Below, piece by piece: positions 28,263 to 35,587 of a stretch of DNA of 64,000 nucleotides (position 1 is its first letter; every line of letters starts with the position of its first letter). The position numbers were made by a program, and so were the translations under genes. The notes below the pieces were generated by a model that was not told the origin of the DNA, did no database searches, and saw only the letters and a program-made list of their open reading frames with translations. The stretch lies in assembly GCF_000687915.1 (NCBI RefSeq), contig NZ_JHZY01000002.1, positions 496,001 to 560,000 on the forward strand. Reading direction: 5' to 3'. Origin of the DNA: Leeuwenhoekiella sp. MAR_2009_132 (GTDB taxonomy: Bacteria > Bacteroidota > Bacteroidia > Flavobacteriales > Flavobacteriaceae).

Positions 28263-29882
28263 TTATTTCGTAGTTAACTTTTTTACGCGTTTTAAAACGA
28301 GAAAGTCCTGAGGATTTGCAGTAAGTCCGGTAACATTTTTGTGTACAAACTTTATAACCTGATCATAGTACAGTGTGACAAATGGGGCCTTTGAAATTAA
28401 TATTGAGTCCATTTTCTGATATATAACTTTTCGTTTTTCAATATCAGCTATTTTAAAACTCTGTTCATAAAGCCGGTCATACAATGCGTCTTTAAAATGT
28501 GTATAATTGGGACCGTTAGGAGTAAAATTTTTACTGTAATATAGAGATAGGTAATTTTCGGCATCAGGATAATCTGCAATCCAACTTGCACGAAATGAAT
28601 CTAATTTTCCGGTAGATTTGAGTTGTCTAAGTGTAGATGGTGGCATTACATCTATAGTAATTGTTAATCCTAATTTTCCCAGTTCACGTTGAATGTATTC
28701 GCATATATCAAGATATTGACTGTTTGTACCTATGGTTATTGAGGGAGCGGGATTACCACTTTCTTTAATATAGGTATTAATTAATTCTCGCGCTTTAGCA
28801 GGATTGTATTCATATCCGGGTGTCCCATAACCGGGTAATCCAGTGGGAATAAAGCCGGCATTGGCAGGAGTTCCTATACCATTGCGCAGATATTTAATCA
28901 TTTTTGAGCGATCAAAGCCATAATTGACGGCCTGTCTTAGGGCTATAGAACGCACCTCTTCTGCGTTACTGGGTAAAAAGAAGCCTAAGTATTCGGTGTT
29001 TAAAAACGGACCTGAAATAGTTTTAACTTCATTTTTATACTTTCCCTTAAGTTCACCTGTGGCAGTTAAAAGTTCGTCTTTGTAAGAAGGATCTAAGCTG
29101 TTGAGCATATCCAGATTACCTTGCGCAAATTGAAGGAACTCACTTTGTTTATCGGGTAAAAATGTAATTGCTACCGCTTCAAGATAGGGTAGAGGCGTTC
29201 CATTTGCATCTGTTTCGAAGTAATTCTCATTTTTTCGAAGTACAAGTTTAACACCTTCTTCCCAGCGTTTAAATTTAAAAGGACCGGTACCTATAGGATT
29301 TGATCTAAATTCAGTACCGTAAAATTCTACAATTTCTTTAGGAACTACAGAGCAATATCGCATCGTTAAAAGTCCTATAAATGCCGGAAATTCTTTATCA
29401 AGATTTATAACCAGCGTGGTGTCGTTAACGGCTGAATAACTTTTGACATTGTTTAAAACCCAACTGCCGGGAGAGGCAACTTGTGCATCTTTTAAACGGT
29501 CAAAACTATAAACGAAATCAGAAGCAACAACTTTACGTGTACTGTCTTTAGTTTTAAATTGAGTATGTTTATGAAATACTACATCATCACGTAGGGTAAA
29601 CGTATAGGTTTTTGTGTCTTCACTTATCGTCCAGCTTTTAGCAATGTCTGCAACTATATTTAAAGAATCATCTTGTTGAACCAGACCATTAAAAAGTTGA
29701 TTTGTAGGCCATATAATAGGAGGGTTACGAGCAAATGCCGGGTCTAACGTGGCAACATTATAATGCTCGTTGTATCTAAAAACGTTCAATTCATTCGAAG
29801 TGTCTGTTTTAGAATTACACGATGTAAGTAAATAGCAGGTTAAAAGAGCTATGCAAAGATTTTTTAAACTATTAATTTTCAA
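28263..29882 (-). CDS. Peptide-binding lipoprotein of an ABC importer (SBP family 5)
   Basis: About 539 residues from a TTG at 29882. A longer frame reaches an ATG at 29960, but the TTG start gives a normal 22-residue lipoprotein signal ending LLTSC, whereas the ATG start would put about 26 polar residues before it. The mature part has the OppA/DppA layout: YNVATLDPAFARN near the start, SWTISEDTKTYTFTLRDDVVFH, and GTGPFKFKRW. It would bind oligopeptides or a related ligand. No ABC permease or ATPase gene lies nearby, so it works with a distant transporter or independently. Confidence 0.82.
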   Translation of the reverse strand: MKINSLKNLCIALLTCYLLTSCNSKTDTSNELNVFRYNEHYNVATLDPAFARNPPIIWPTNQLFNGLVQQDDSLNIVADIAKSWTISEDTKTYTFTLRDDVVFHKHTQFKTKDSTRKVVASDFVYSFDRLKDAQVASPGSWVLNNVKSYSAVNDTTLVINLDKEFPAFIGLLTMRYCSVVPKEIVEFYGTEFRSNPIGTGPFKFKRWEEGVKLVLRKNENYFETDANGTPLPYLEAVAITFLPDKQSEFLQFAQGNLDMLNSLDPSYKDELLTATGELKGKYKNEVKTISGPFLNTEYLGFFLPSNAEEVRSIALRQAVNYGFDRSKMIKYLRNGIGTPANAGFIPTGLPGYGTPGYEYNPAKARELINTYIKESGNPAPSITIGTNSQYLDICEYIQRELGKLGLTITIDVMPPSTLRQLKSTGKLDSFRASWIADYPDAENYLSLYYSKNFTPNGPNYTHFKDALYDRLYEQSFKIADIEKRKVIYQKMDSILISKAPFVTLYYDQVIKFVHKNVTGLTANPQDFLVLKRVKKLTTK

Positions 29883-30014
29883 GTTGAAAACGTGTGATGG
29901 GGTACTGGGAACAATCGTGCTTGATATTATATTTTGAGACTTTTGGTAATACTCATTCATAAGTTACTAATCATTCGATAGGGGCTAAAGCTTTAACAAT
30001 AGAATTATTGTAGT

Positions 30015-30022
30015 TAACTTTG
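30015..30022 (+). promoter_or_regulatory. Candidate -7 element for mtaB
   Basis: TAACTTTG matches TAnnTTTG exactly and is followed by CAC; a weak -33-like TTTA lies 19 bases upstream. It is 60-80 bases before the mtaB start. Confidence 0.45.
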
Positions 30023-30096
30023 CACTTTAAACAGGCGCCTTATTTTTCGCTTATGCGAAAGAAAAACAAAAGTAACCAATTGTGAAGAAGATTCTA

Positions 30097-31437
30097 ATGA
30101 ACGAAGCAGGTAAAAAAGTAGCCTTTTACACTTTAGGTTGTAAGCTTAATTTTTCTGAAACAGCTACAATCTCAAGAAGTTTTAAAAGTGAAGGTTTTAA
30201 CCGGGTAGATTTTAGCGAGGCAGCAGATATTTATGTTATAAACACCTGTAGTGTTACTGAAAATGCAGATAAGCGATTTAAATCTATTGTAAAGCAGGCT
30301 CAGAAAACAAATCCTGATGCCTTTGTTGCAGCTGTAGGTTGTTATGCACAGTTAAAGCCTGAAGAACTTGCAGATGTTGATGGTGTTGATCTGGTTCTTG
30401 GTGCTACCGAAAAATTTAAAATCACAGACTATTTAAATGATCTTTCTAAAAATGATATGGGAGAGGTACACAGCTGTGAGATAGAAGATGCTAACTTTTA
30501 TGTAGGCTCATACTCTGTAGGCGATCGTACGCGTGCTTTTTTAAAAGTTCAGGATGGCTGCGATTATAAATGCACCTATTGTACAATACCTTTGGCTAGA
30601 GGCATATCTCGTAGCGATACGTTAGCAAATGTTATCGCTAATGCAAAGGAGATTGCAGCTCAGGGAATTCGAGAAATTGTTCTTACCGGTGTGAATATAG
30701 GCGATTATGGTAAGGGTGAGTTTGGGAATAAAAAACACGAACATACCTTTTTAGATCTGGTAAAAGCATTAGACAAAGTAGATGGTATTGAGCGTTTACG
30801 CATATCTAGTATAGAGCCTAATCTTTTGAAAAATGAGACGATAAAGCTGGTTTCACAATCCCGTGCATTTGTACCTCATTTTCACATACCCTTGCAAAGT
30901 GGTAATAATGAACTTTTAGGTAAAATGAGCAGAAGGTATAAGCGTGAACTTTACGTAGATCGTGTTGCCGAAATTAAAAAATTAATGCCAAATGCTTGCA
31001 TAGGTGTCGATGTGATTGTTGGCTTTCCCGGTGAGACAGATGAGCATTTTCTAGATACCTATACGTTTTTAAACGAGCTTGATATTTCCTATCTACACGT
31101 TTTTACATATTCTGAGCGAGATAACACCAAGGCTGCAGAAATGAGCGGTGCAGTGTCTTTAAAAGTGCGTAAAAAACGGAGTAAAATGTTAAGAGGTCTT
31201 TCTGCTAAAAAGCGAAGAGCCTTTTATGAATCGCAGCTTAATACTACTCATAAGGTTTTATTTGAAGGAGAAAACAAACACGGTTATATTAATGGTTTTA
31301 CTGAAAATTATGTAAAAGTGAAAGCGCCGTGGGATCCTGCATTAGTAAACACCATACATCAAATAGAACTTACTGAAATAGATGAAGACGGATTGGTACG
31401 GTTTACCTATCAAAATGAAGATCTATTAACAGCATAA
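30097..31437 (+). CDS. mtaB: tRNA t6A37 methylthiotransferase MtaB
   Basis: About 446 residues from ATG 30097 (a GTG at 30082 would add five). A radical-SAM enzyme that adds a methylthio group to t6A37 of tRNA. The N-terminal UPF0004 domain has its three cluster cysteines in LGCKLN, NTCSVT and VGCYAQ; the radical SAM cluster motif is CDYKCTYC; a C-terminal TRAM domain follows. The LGCKLN start and VGCYAQ segment place it with MtaB rather than MiaB or RimO. A weak terminator follows. Confidence 0.93.
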   Translation: MNEAGKKVAFYTLGCKLNFSETATISRSFKSEGFNRVDFSEAADIYVINTCSVTENADKRFKSIVKQAQKTNPDAFVAAVGCYAQLKPEELADVDGVDLVLGATEKFKITDYLNDLSKNDMGEVHSCEIEDANFYVGSYSVGDRTRAFLKVQDGCDYKCTYCTIPLARGISRSDTLANVIANAKEIAAQGIREIVLTGVNIGDYGKGEFGNKKHEHTFLDLVKALDKVDGIERLRISSIEPNLLKNETIKLVSQSRAFVPHFHIPLQSGNNELLGKMSRRYKRELYVDRVAEIKKLMPNACIGVDVIVGFPGETDEHFLDTYTFLNELDISYLHVFTYSERDNTKAAEMSGAVSLKVRKKRSKMLRGLSAKKRRAFYESQLNTTHKVLFEGENKHGYINGFTENYVKVKAPWDPALVNTIHQIELTEIDEDGLVRFTYQNEDLLTA

Positions 31438-31440
31438 AAA

Positions 31441-31470
31441 AACCTGCTGTTGAAGCAGGTCTTTAATTTT
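31441..31470. terminator. Hairpin between mtaB and convergent small gene
   Basis: ACCTGCT (31442-31448) pairs with AGCAGGT (31454-31460), loop of 5, then a T-rich stretch; A-run on the left suits the other strand. Confidence 0.65.
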
Positions 31471-31483
31471 AATGTCTCAGGGA

Positions 31484-31783
31484 TTAAATGTTAATCCCCA
31501 CCGGAAGTAATTTTTTATATTTTCTTCGGTTAGATCTCATAAATTTTGCGATCTCAGGACTTGTAGGGACTAAACTAATATTGCGATCTTCAACTTCTTT
31601 AAAGACAGTTACGATAAAGTCATTCATTTTATCTTCAGTTCCTTCGGGCATATTAATCTTTGTAAGAAATATTTTTCGATCTTGAAGTGAATATTCAATC
31701 TTTGCCATTTTGCCATCAAAGGTTGCTTCAAATTGTCTTAAAAACTCGTTGTCTGTTAATTCAATCGCTGTCATTACATCCAT
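31484..31783 (-). CDS. Small GNAT-like protein (COG2388-type)
   Basis: A 99-residue protein whose strand-helix order (FEATFDGKMAKIEYSLQDRKI, then INMPEGTEDKMNDFIVTVF, then ISLVPTSPEIAKFMRSN) matches the short acetyltransferase-like proteins related to yeast-type Gcn5 minimal folds. The acetyl-CoA loop is poorly conserved, so activity is uncertain. A second ATG three codons in (MTAIEL) could be the start. A TATATTTG box on the minus strand at 31872-31879, an exact -7 match, is about 90 bases upstream. Confidence 0.62.
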   Translation of the reverse strand: MDVMTAIELTDNEFLRQFEATFDGKMAKIEYSLQDRKIFLTKINMPEGTEDKMNDFIVTVFKEVEDRNISLVPTSPEIAKFMRSNRRKYKKLLPVGINI

Positions 31784-31871
31784 ATAAAATTTGTTTTAAG
31801 AAATTACGTTTACTCAAGAAAAGAATTTGGGGTATAATGCGAAAAAATATATTTATGTTAACACATTGTTA

Positions 31872-31879
31872 CAAATATA
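31872..31879 (-). promoter_or_regulatory. Candidate -7 element for the small GNAT-like gene
   Basis: TATATTTG on the minus strand matches TAnnTTTG; no good -33 element at the usual distance. Confidence 0.4.
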
Positions 31880-31935
31880 CAAAAAAAATGTAGATTTTTT
31901 GAAGTTTAATTGTTAAAGCATTAATACTAAGGCGT

Positions 31936-32586
31936 ATGATTCATATCTATTTAATGCCCGGGATGGCAGCAAACCCCAGCATTTTTGAATATATAAAATT
32001 ACCAGAAAGTGATTATAAATTACATCCACTTACCTGGAAAATTCCTAATGTTAATGACAGTCTTGAAGACTATGCTAAAAAAATGCTTTTAGAAGTAAGG
32101 GAGAAAAATCCTGTATTTATAGGTGTGAGTTTTGGTGGTGTTGTGGTTCAGGAAATGGCGAAGTATATCAAGTATAAAAAAGTAATTATTATAAGTAGTG
32201 TAAAAAGTAAGACTGAATTACCCAGACGTATGCGATTTTCAAGAGCATTAGGCTTATATCATCTTGCTCCGTTTAAATTAGTACGCAACATAGATACACT
32301 TTCTAATTATGCTGTTGGAGATCGTTTAAAGCATAAAGTTGCATTGTACAAGAAGTACTTATCAATTACAAATCCCATTTATCTCAATTGGGCTTTGAAG
32401 CAAATGCTGTGCTGGGAACAAACCGAATTCCTAGAGGATTTAGTGCATATTCACGGAACTGAAGATCCGGTTTTTCCGTATAAATATATAGATAAGTGTA
32501 TACCGGTTAAGGGTGGAACTCACGTTATGATTATCTCAAAATGCAAATGGTTTAACAAAAACCTCCCTAAAATTATCGGTAATTAA
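31936..32586 (+). CDS. Short alpha/beta hydrolase
   Basis: A 216-residue alpha/beta hydrolase. The nucleophile elbow is GVSFGG (S65); a later IHGTEDPVFP gives the acid and GGTHVMI the histidine. The N-terminal YLMPGMAANPSIFE replaces the usual HG oxyanion motif. No signal peptide is seen. Substrate is unknown. It lies 38 bases before a lytic transglycosylase gene on the same strand. Confidence 0.82.
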   Translation: MIHIYLMPGMAANPSIFEYIKLPESDYKLHPLTWKIPNVNDSLEDYAKKMLLEVREKNPVFIGVSFGGVVVQEMAKYIKYKKVIIISSVKSKTELPRRMRFSRALGLYHLAPFKLVRNIDTLSNYAVGDRLKHKVALYKKYLSITNPIYLNWALKQMLCWEQTEFLEDLVHIHGTEDPVFPYKYIDKCIPVKGGTHVMIISKCKWFNKNLPKIIGN

Positions 32587-32623
32587 TCCCTAATTTGCAG
32601 GATAACATCAAAACTAATTTTTT

Positions 32624-33580
32624 ATGATTAATATAAAATCAATATTAGCCGGTATAGGCTTAATCGCAACTACAGCAATCTGCGTGCAAGCTGTGCAACA
32701 AAACGCTGCAGATCCCGAAAATATTAAGGAAAATTCGATTAACGAAGAAAAACTAGTAAACGATTATAATGTCTATGCGATACCGCTGCCTGATGAGATG
32801 GATTTTGCAGGTGAAAAGCTTGCACTAAATGATCCCGACATTAGAGAGCGTATGGATCGAGAACTTCTCGTAAATACTTACTGGCAATCAAACGCGCTTC
32901 TTTTAATAAAAAGAGCAAATAAATACTTTCCTATTATCGAACCTATTTTAAAAGAGGAAGGTTTACCAGATGATTTTAAATATCTGGCTGTGATAGAAAG
33001 CGGATTGACACAAGCGGTTTCTCCCGCACGGGCTACTGGGTTTTGGCAAATTTTAAGTTCTACCGGTAAAGAATTAGGGCTTGAAGTTAATGATAATGTA
33101 GATGAGCGTTATAATGTAGAATTATCTACACGGGCAGCTTGTAAGTATCTTAAATCTGCAAAAAATAATCTGGGATCGTGGACGCTTGCTGCTGCAGGTT
33201 ACAATGCAGGAAACGCGGGGATTAGTCGCAGACTGAGAGAGCAGGATGTTAATGATTATTATGATTTATTATTGGGGGAGGAAACGGGAAGATATGTTTT
33301 TAGAATACTAGCTCTAAAAGAAATTTTATCAGATCCTAAAAAGTACGGTTTAAATTTTACCAAGCAAGATTTATATAATAAAGTTCCTACTTATAAAGTT
33401 AAGGTAGATACTCCGGTTACAAATTTTGTCAAGTTTGCACAGGGTTATGGAATAAATTATAAGATATTGAAATTACACAACCCCTGGTTGCGAGAGGACC
33501 ATCTTAATAACAGTTCTAATAAAGAATATTTTATAGAAATCCCAGAAAAAGGAAGTTATAACTATACTGTAGGGCAATAG
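32624..33580 (+). CDS. Lytic transglycosylase (SLT domain, MltD-like)
   Basis: A 318-residue exported murein hydrolase that cuts the glycan between MurNAc and GlcNAc with formation of anhydro-MurNAc. A signal peptide covers about residues 1-24. The SLT domain (about 95-220) has the catalytic Glu in AVIESGLTQ, then ARATGFWQI and AAGYNAGNAG. The C-terminal segment (about 255-315) resembles one weak LysM-like region rather than the several LysM repeats of full MltD. A strong terminator follows. Confidence 0.9.
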   Translation: MINIKSILAGIGLIATTAICVQAVQQNAADPENIKENSINEEKLVNDYNVYAIPLPDEMDFAGEKLALNDPDIRERMDRELLVNTYWQSNALLLIKRANKYFPIIEPILKEEGLPDDFKYLAVIESGLTQAVSPARATGFWQILSSTGKELGLEVNDNVDERYNVELSTRAACKYLKSAKNNLGSWTLAAAGYNAGNAGISRRLREQDVNDYYDLLLGEETGRYVFRILALKEILSDPKKYGLNFTKQDLYNKVPTYKVKVDTPVTNFVKFAQGYGINYKILKLHNPWLREDHLNNSSNKEYFIEIPEKGSYNYTVGQ

Positions 33581-33610
33581 TATAGATGCTAAACTAAAAT
33601 AAAATTTATA

Positions 33611-33642
33611 AAAAAAAGGAACCTCAGGAGGTTCCTTTTTTT
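33611..33642. terminator. Bidirectional terminator
   Basis: AAAAAAAGGAACCTC and GAGGTTCCTTTTTTT form a long perfect stem with a minimal loop, between convergent genes. Confidence 0.9.
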
Positions 33643-33666
33643 ATATAAACAAGTTGGGTTTTAATT

Positions 33667-34371
33667 TTAAAAAGTAGCTAAAGATTCTGGCAGGTCATTA
33701 ATATTGATGTTAAGATCAAGATTAATGGTTGCTATTTGCCTAGTTAGAAACCTCATATTTTGATTAATGTTTTCTTCAATACTGGCATTAAACTTATTTG
33801 CCGGCCTTCTGTTAATATCTAGAATCTCACCATTGCTGGCTATAACAAATGATAAAGAAAGACCCAAAGCATGTTTTAATAAATTCACAGTTTGCATATG
33901 CTTATTTTGAGTTTCATCTACATATACAATCTGTATGTTTTTATCAAATTGTTTTGAAAGCTTCTTTACAGTTGATTTATTATCCCAAAAGAGAACAACA
34001 AAATCGACCATAGAACCATAGCGTTCTGCTAACTTATTTAAAACAGGAATTTCACCATCGCTGGGAATACACCAGGAGGCATAAGTAAGTATTAGCGTTG
34101 GTCGTTCAATGTCTTGGGTTGAGGTAAGAAATGTATTAATACTCTCAAATTGTAGAGGGTCTATGTAACTACCTTGAAGGTGATCTTTAACCAGTGTATC
34201 TAATAATGATTTAGCATAGTCAAATTCTCCACGTTCTAAAGCAGTATCTACTTTCGTGTTGTATGCGTCTATATTAAGAGCTAAAGCTTCAGAAAAAAAG
34301 ATTTTTTGATCTTCCTGAGCAGACATGTTTAAAATAGATACCAATAAAAGAAAGAGTAGTGTTTTTGCCAT
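33667..34371 (-). CDS. Exported thioredoxin-like protein with CxxS site
   Basis: A 234-residue protein with a signal peptide ending NMSAQ. A thioredoxin fold begins around residue 90 (ILTYASWCIPSDGEIPVLNKL) and continues through FVVLFWDN to a cis-Pro-like loop before FVIASNG. The active site reads WCIPS: the second cysteine is Ser, so it could form mixed disulfides but not a normal dithiol cycle. The N-terminal 85 residues are helical and unlike classic TlpA. Its promoter region holds a 14-base palindrome (34398-34411). Function is unknown. Confidence 0.78.
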   Translation of the reverse strand: MAKTLLFLLLVSILNMSAQEDQKIFFSEALALNIDAYNTKVDTALERGEFDYAKSLLDTLVKDHLQGSYIDPLQFESINTFLTSTQDIERPTLILTYASWCIPSDGEIPVLNKLAERYGSMVDFVVLFWDNKSTVKKLSKQFDKNIQIVYVDETQNKHMQTVNLLKHALGLSLSFVIASNGEILDINRRPANKFNASIEENINQNMRFLTRQIATINLDLNININDLPESLATF

Positions 34372-34388
34372 GTACTTTCGATATAATG

Positions 34389-34419
34389 CGAAGTTAGATC
34401 TAGTACTAGATATGGCGAA
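34389..34419 (-). promoter_or_regulatory. Candidate promoter with palindrome in the spacer
   Basis: Minus strand: -33-like TTCG (34416-34419), 19-base spacer, -7-like TAACTTCG (34389-34396), each one mismatch from TTTG and TAnnTTTG. The perfect palindrome ATCTAGTACTAGAT (34398-34411) fills the spacer, a usual place for a repressor site. Confidence 0.45.
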
Positions 34420-34542
34420 AACTTATCGATAAAAGGATTTGTTTATCGGCTAACAAACGTAAGTATTTGATTGTTAACTAAGAGAAATATGACGATTTGA
34501 ATTGATAATGACAGTTAGCAATGATAGATTAAGAAGTAGAAA

Positions 34543-35100
34543 TTATCTTCTACTTCCTCTACCGTATTGTTGTTTTGGCATATTAGCAGCCTGTTTCATC
34601 TGCTTTTTCATCATCTTGATTTGCTCTCCAAGCATATTGTGCTTGTCTAGCTTCTTAGCTTCGGTTAGAAGAATGTCAGCTTCACGTCTTCGATTTTTTG
34701 TCATCGCAATACCGGCAAGATTTATTTTTGCCATAGCCAGGTCAGCATCCATACTAAGACCTAACTGAACTGCTTTTTTGAAGTATTTTTCAGCTTGCGT
34801 CATATTTGTTTGTGATAGCATAAGACCATTAAGATAATTGTAATACCCGTTTTGCTTTTGTGTTAAGGCACCTTCCGGATTTTTAATTTTATCAAGCCAT
34901 TTTTTTGATCCTTCAAAATCTTGTTTACGCAAACGCAGAAAAGCAAGTATTAAGATTTCATTTTTAAAATACAATAGAACAAAAATAGCGGCTAAAAGAA
35001 TAAGCATAATTCCATTACCTATAGATCTATCTACAAACTGCCAGATTGCTAATCCGATAATAACAACGGCAAGAACTAATTTTATATTTTTATTAAACAT
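34543..35100 (-). CDS. Membrane-anchored TPR-like protein next to rpmH
   Basis: A 185-residue protein with two hydrophobic segments at about 7-24 and 28-46, then a helical region (about 50-165) with tetratricopeptide-like pairs such as NYLNGLMLSQTNMTQAEKYF and NLAGIAMTKNRRREADILL. The C-terminal end is basic (GRGSRR). TPR proteins act as scaffolds; no partner is visible. It diverges from rpmH. A TACATTTG -7 box lies about 75 bases upstream at 35172-35179. Confidence 0.75.
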   Translation of the reverse strand: MFNKNIKLVLAVVIIGLAIWQFVDRSIGNGIMLILLAAIFVLLYFKNEILILAFLRLRKQDFEGSKKWLDKIKNPEGALTQKQNGYYNYLNGLMLSQTNMTQAEKYFKKAVQLGLSMDADLAMAKINLAGIAMTKNRRREADILLTEAKKLDKHNMLGEQIKMMKKQMKQAANMPKQQYGRGSRR

Positions 35101-35171
35101 ATGTTGATTGTATTTTTTTAGGTTTAACCCGCTTTAAATAGTTGAAAAATCTATCAATATAATTGAGCGTG

Positions 35172-35179
35172 CAAATGTA
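35172..35179 (-). promoter_or_regulatory. Candidate -7 element for the TPR-like gene
   Basis: TACATTTG on the minus strand, exact TAnnTTTG; a partial TTTA -33 lies 22 bases upstream. Confidence 0.45.
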
Positions 35180-35212
35180 ATAAAAACAATCTGAAAAAAT
35201 TTAAACTTTACA

Positions 35213-35243
35213 TTTGCCGAAACGGAAAGTGTTTGTATATTTG
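35213..35243 (+). promoter_or_regulatory. Housekeeping promoter of rpmH
   Basis: TTTG (35213-35216), exactly 19 bases, TATATTTG (35236-35243), followed by CGCCC. This is a full match to the Bacteroidota primary sigma consensus. Confidence 0.85.
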
Positions 35244-35318
35244 CGCCCAGCTTTTGAGAAGGTATTTCTTAAAGCATTTAGTATAGAAAAGTTAAAGGAA
35301 GATTAAAGAAGATACACA

Positions 35319-35480
35319 ATGAGCAAAAGAACGTTTCAACCTTCAAAAAGAAAAAGAAAAAATAAACACGGTTTCCGCGAGCGTATGGCTAGCGCAAACG
35401 GTCGTAAAGTACTTGCTCGTAGAAGAGCTAAGGGTAGAAAAAAACTATCTGTATCTTCTGAGCTAAGACATAAAAGATAA
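35319..35480 (+). CDS. rpmH: 50S ribosomal protein L34
   Basis: A 53-residue, very basic protein. [19 protein letters not shown] is the conserved L34 start, followed by [21 protein letters not shown]34 is one of the last proteins added to the large subunit. Start ATG 35319 is fixed by the conserved N-terminus and stop TAA is at 35478-35480. The gene has its own strong promoter and terminator, so it is a monocistronic unit here, without rnpA or yidD alongside. Confidence 0.97.
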   Translation: MSKRTFQPSKRKRKNKHGFRERMASANGRKVLARRRAKGRKKLSVSSELRHKR

Positions 35481-35505
35481 AATGGTGAACTACCGTTAAA
35501 ATATC

Positions 35506-35538
35506 AAGGTGTTACTTTTTTAAGTAACACCTTTTTTT
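35506..35538 (+). terminator. Terminator after rpmH
   Basis: AAGGTGTTACTT (35506-35517) pairs with AAGTAACACCTT (35522-35533) around TTTT, then a T-run. Confidence 0.92.
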
Positions 35539-35587
35539 ATAAATACGCCTACCGTAATTTTATACAAAACTCTTAATCTGAGCTAAA

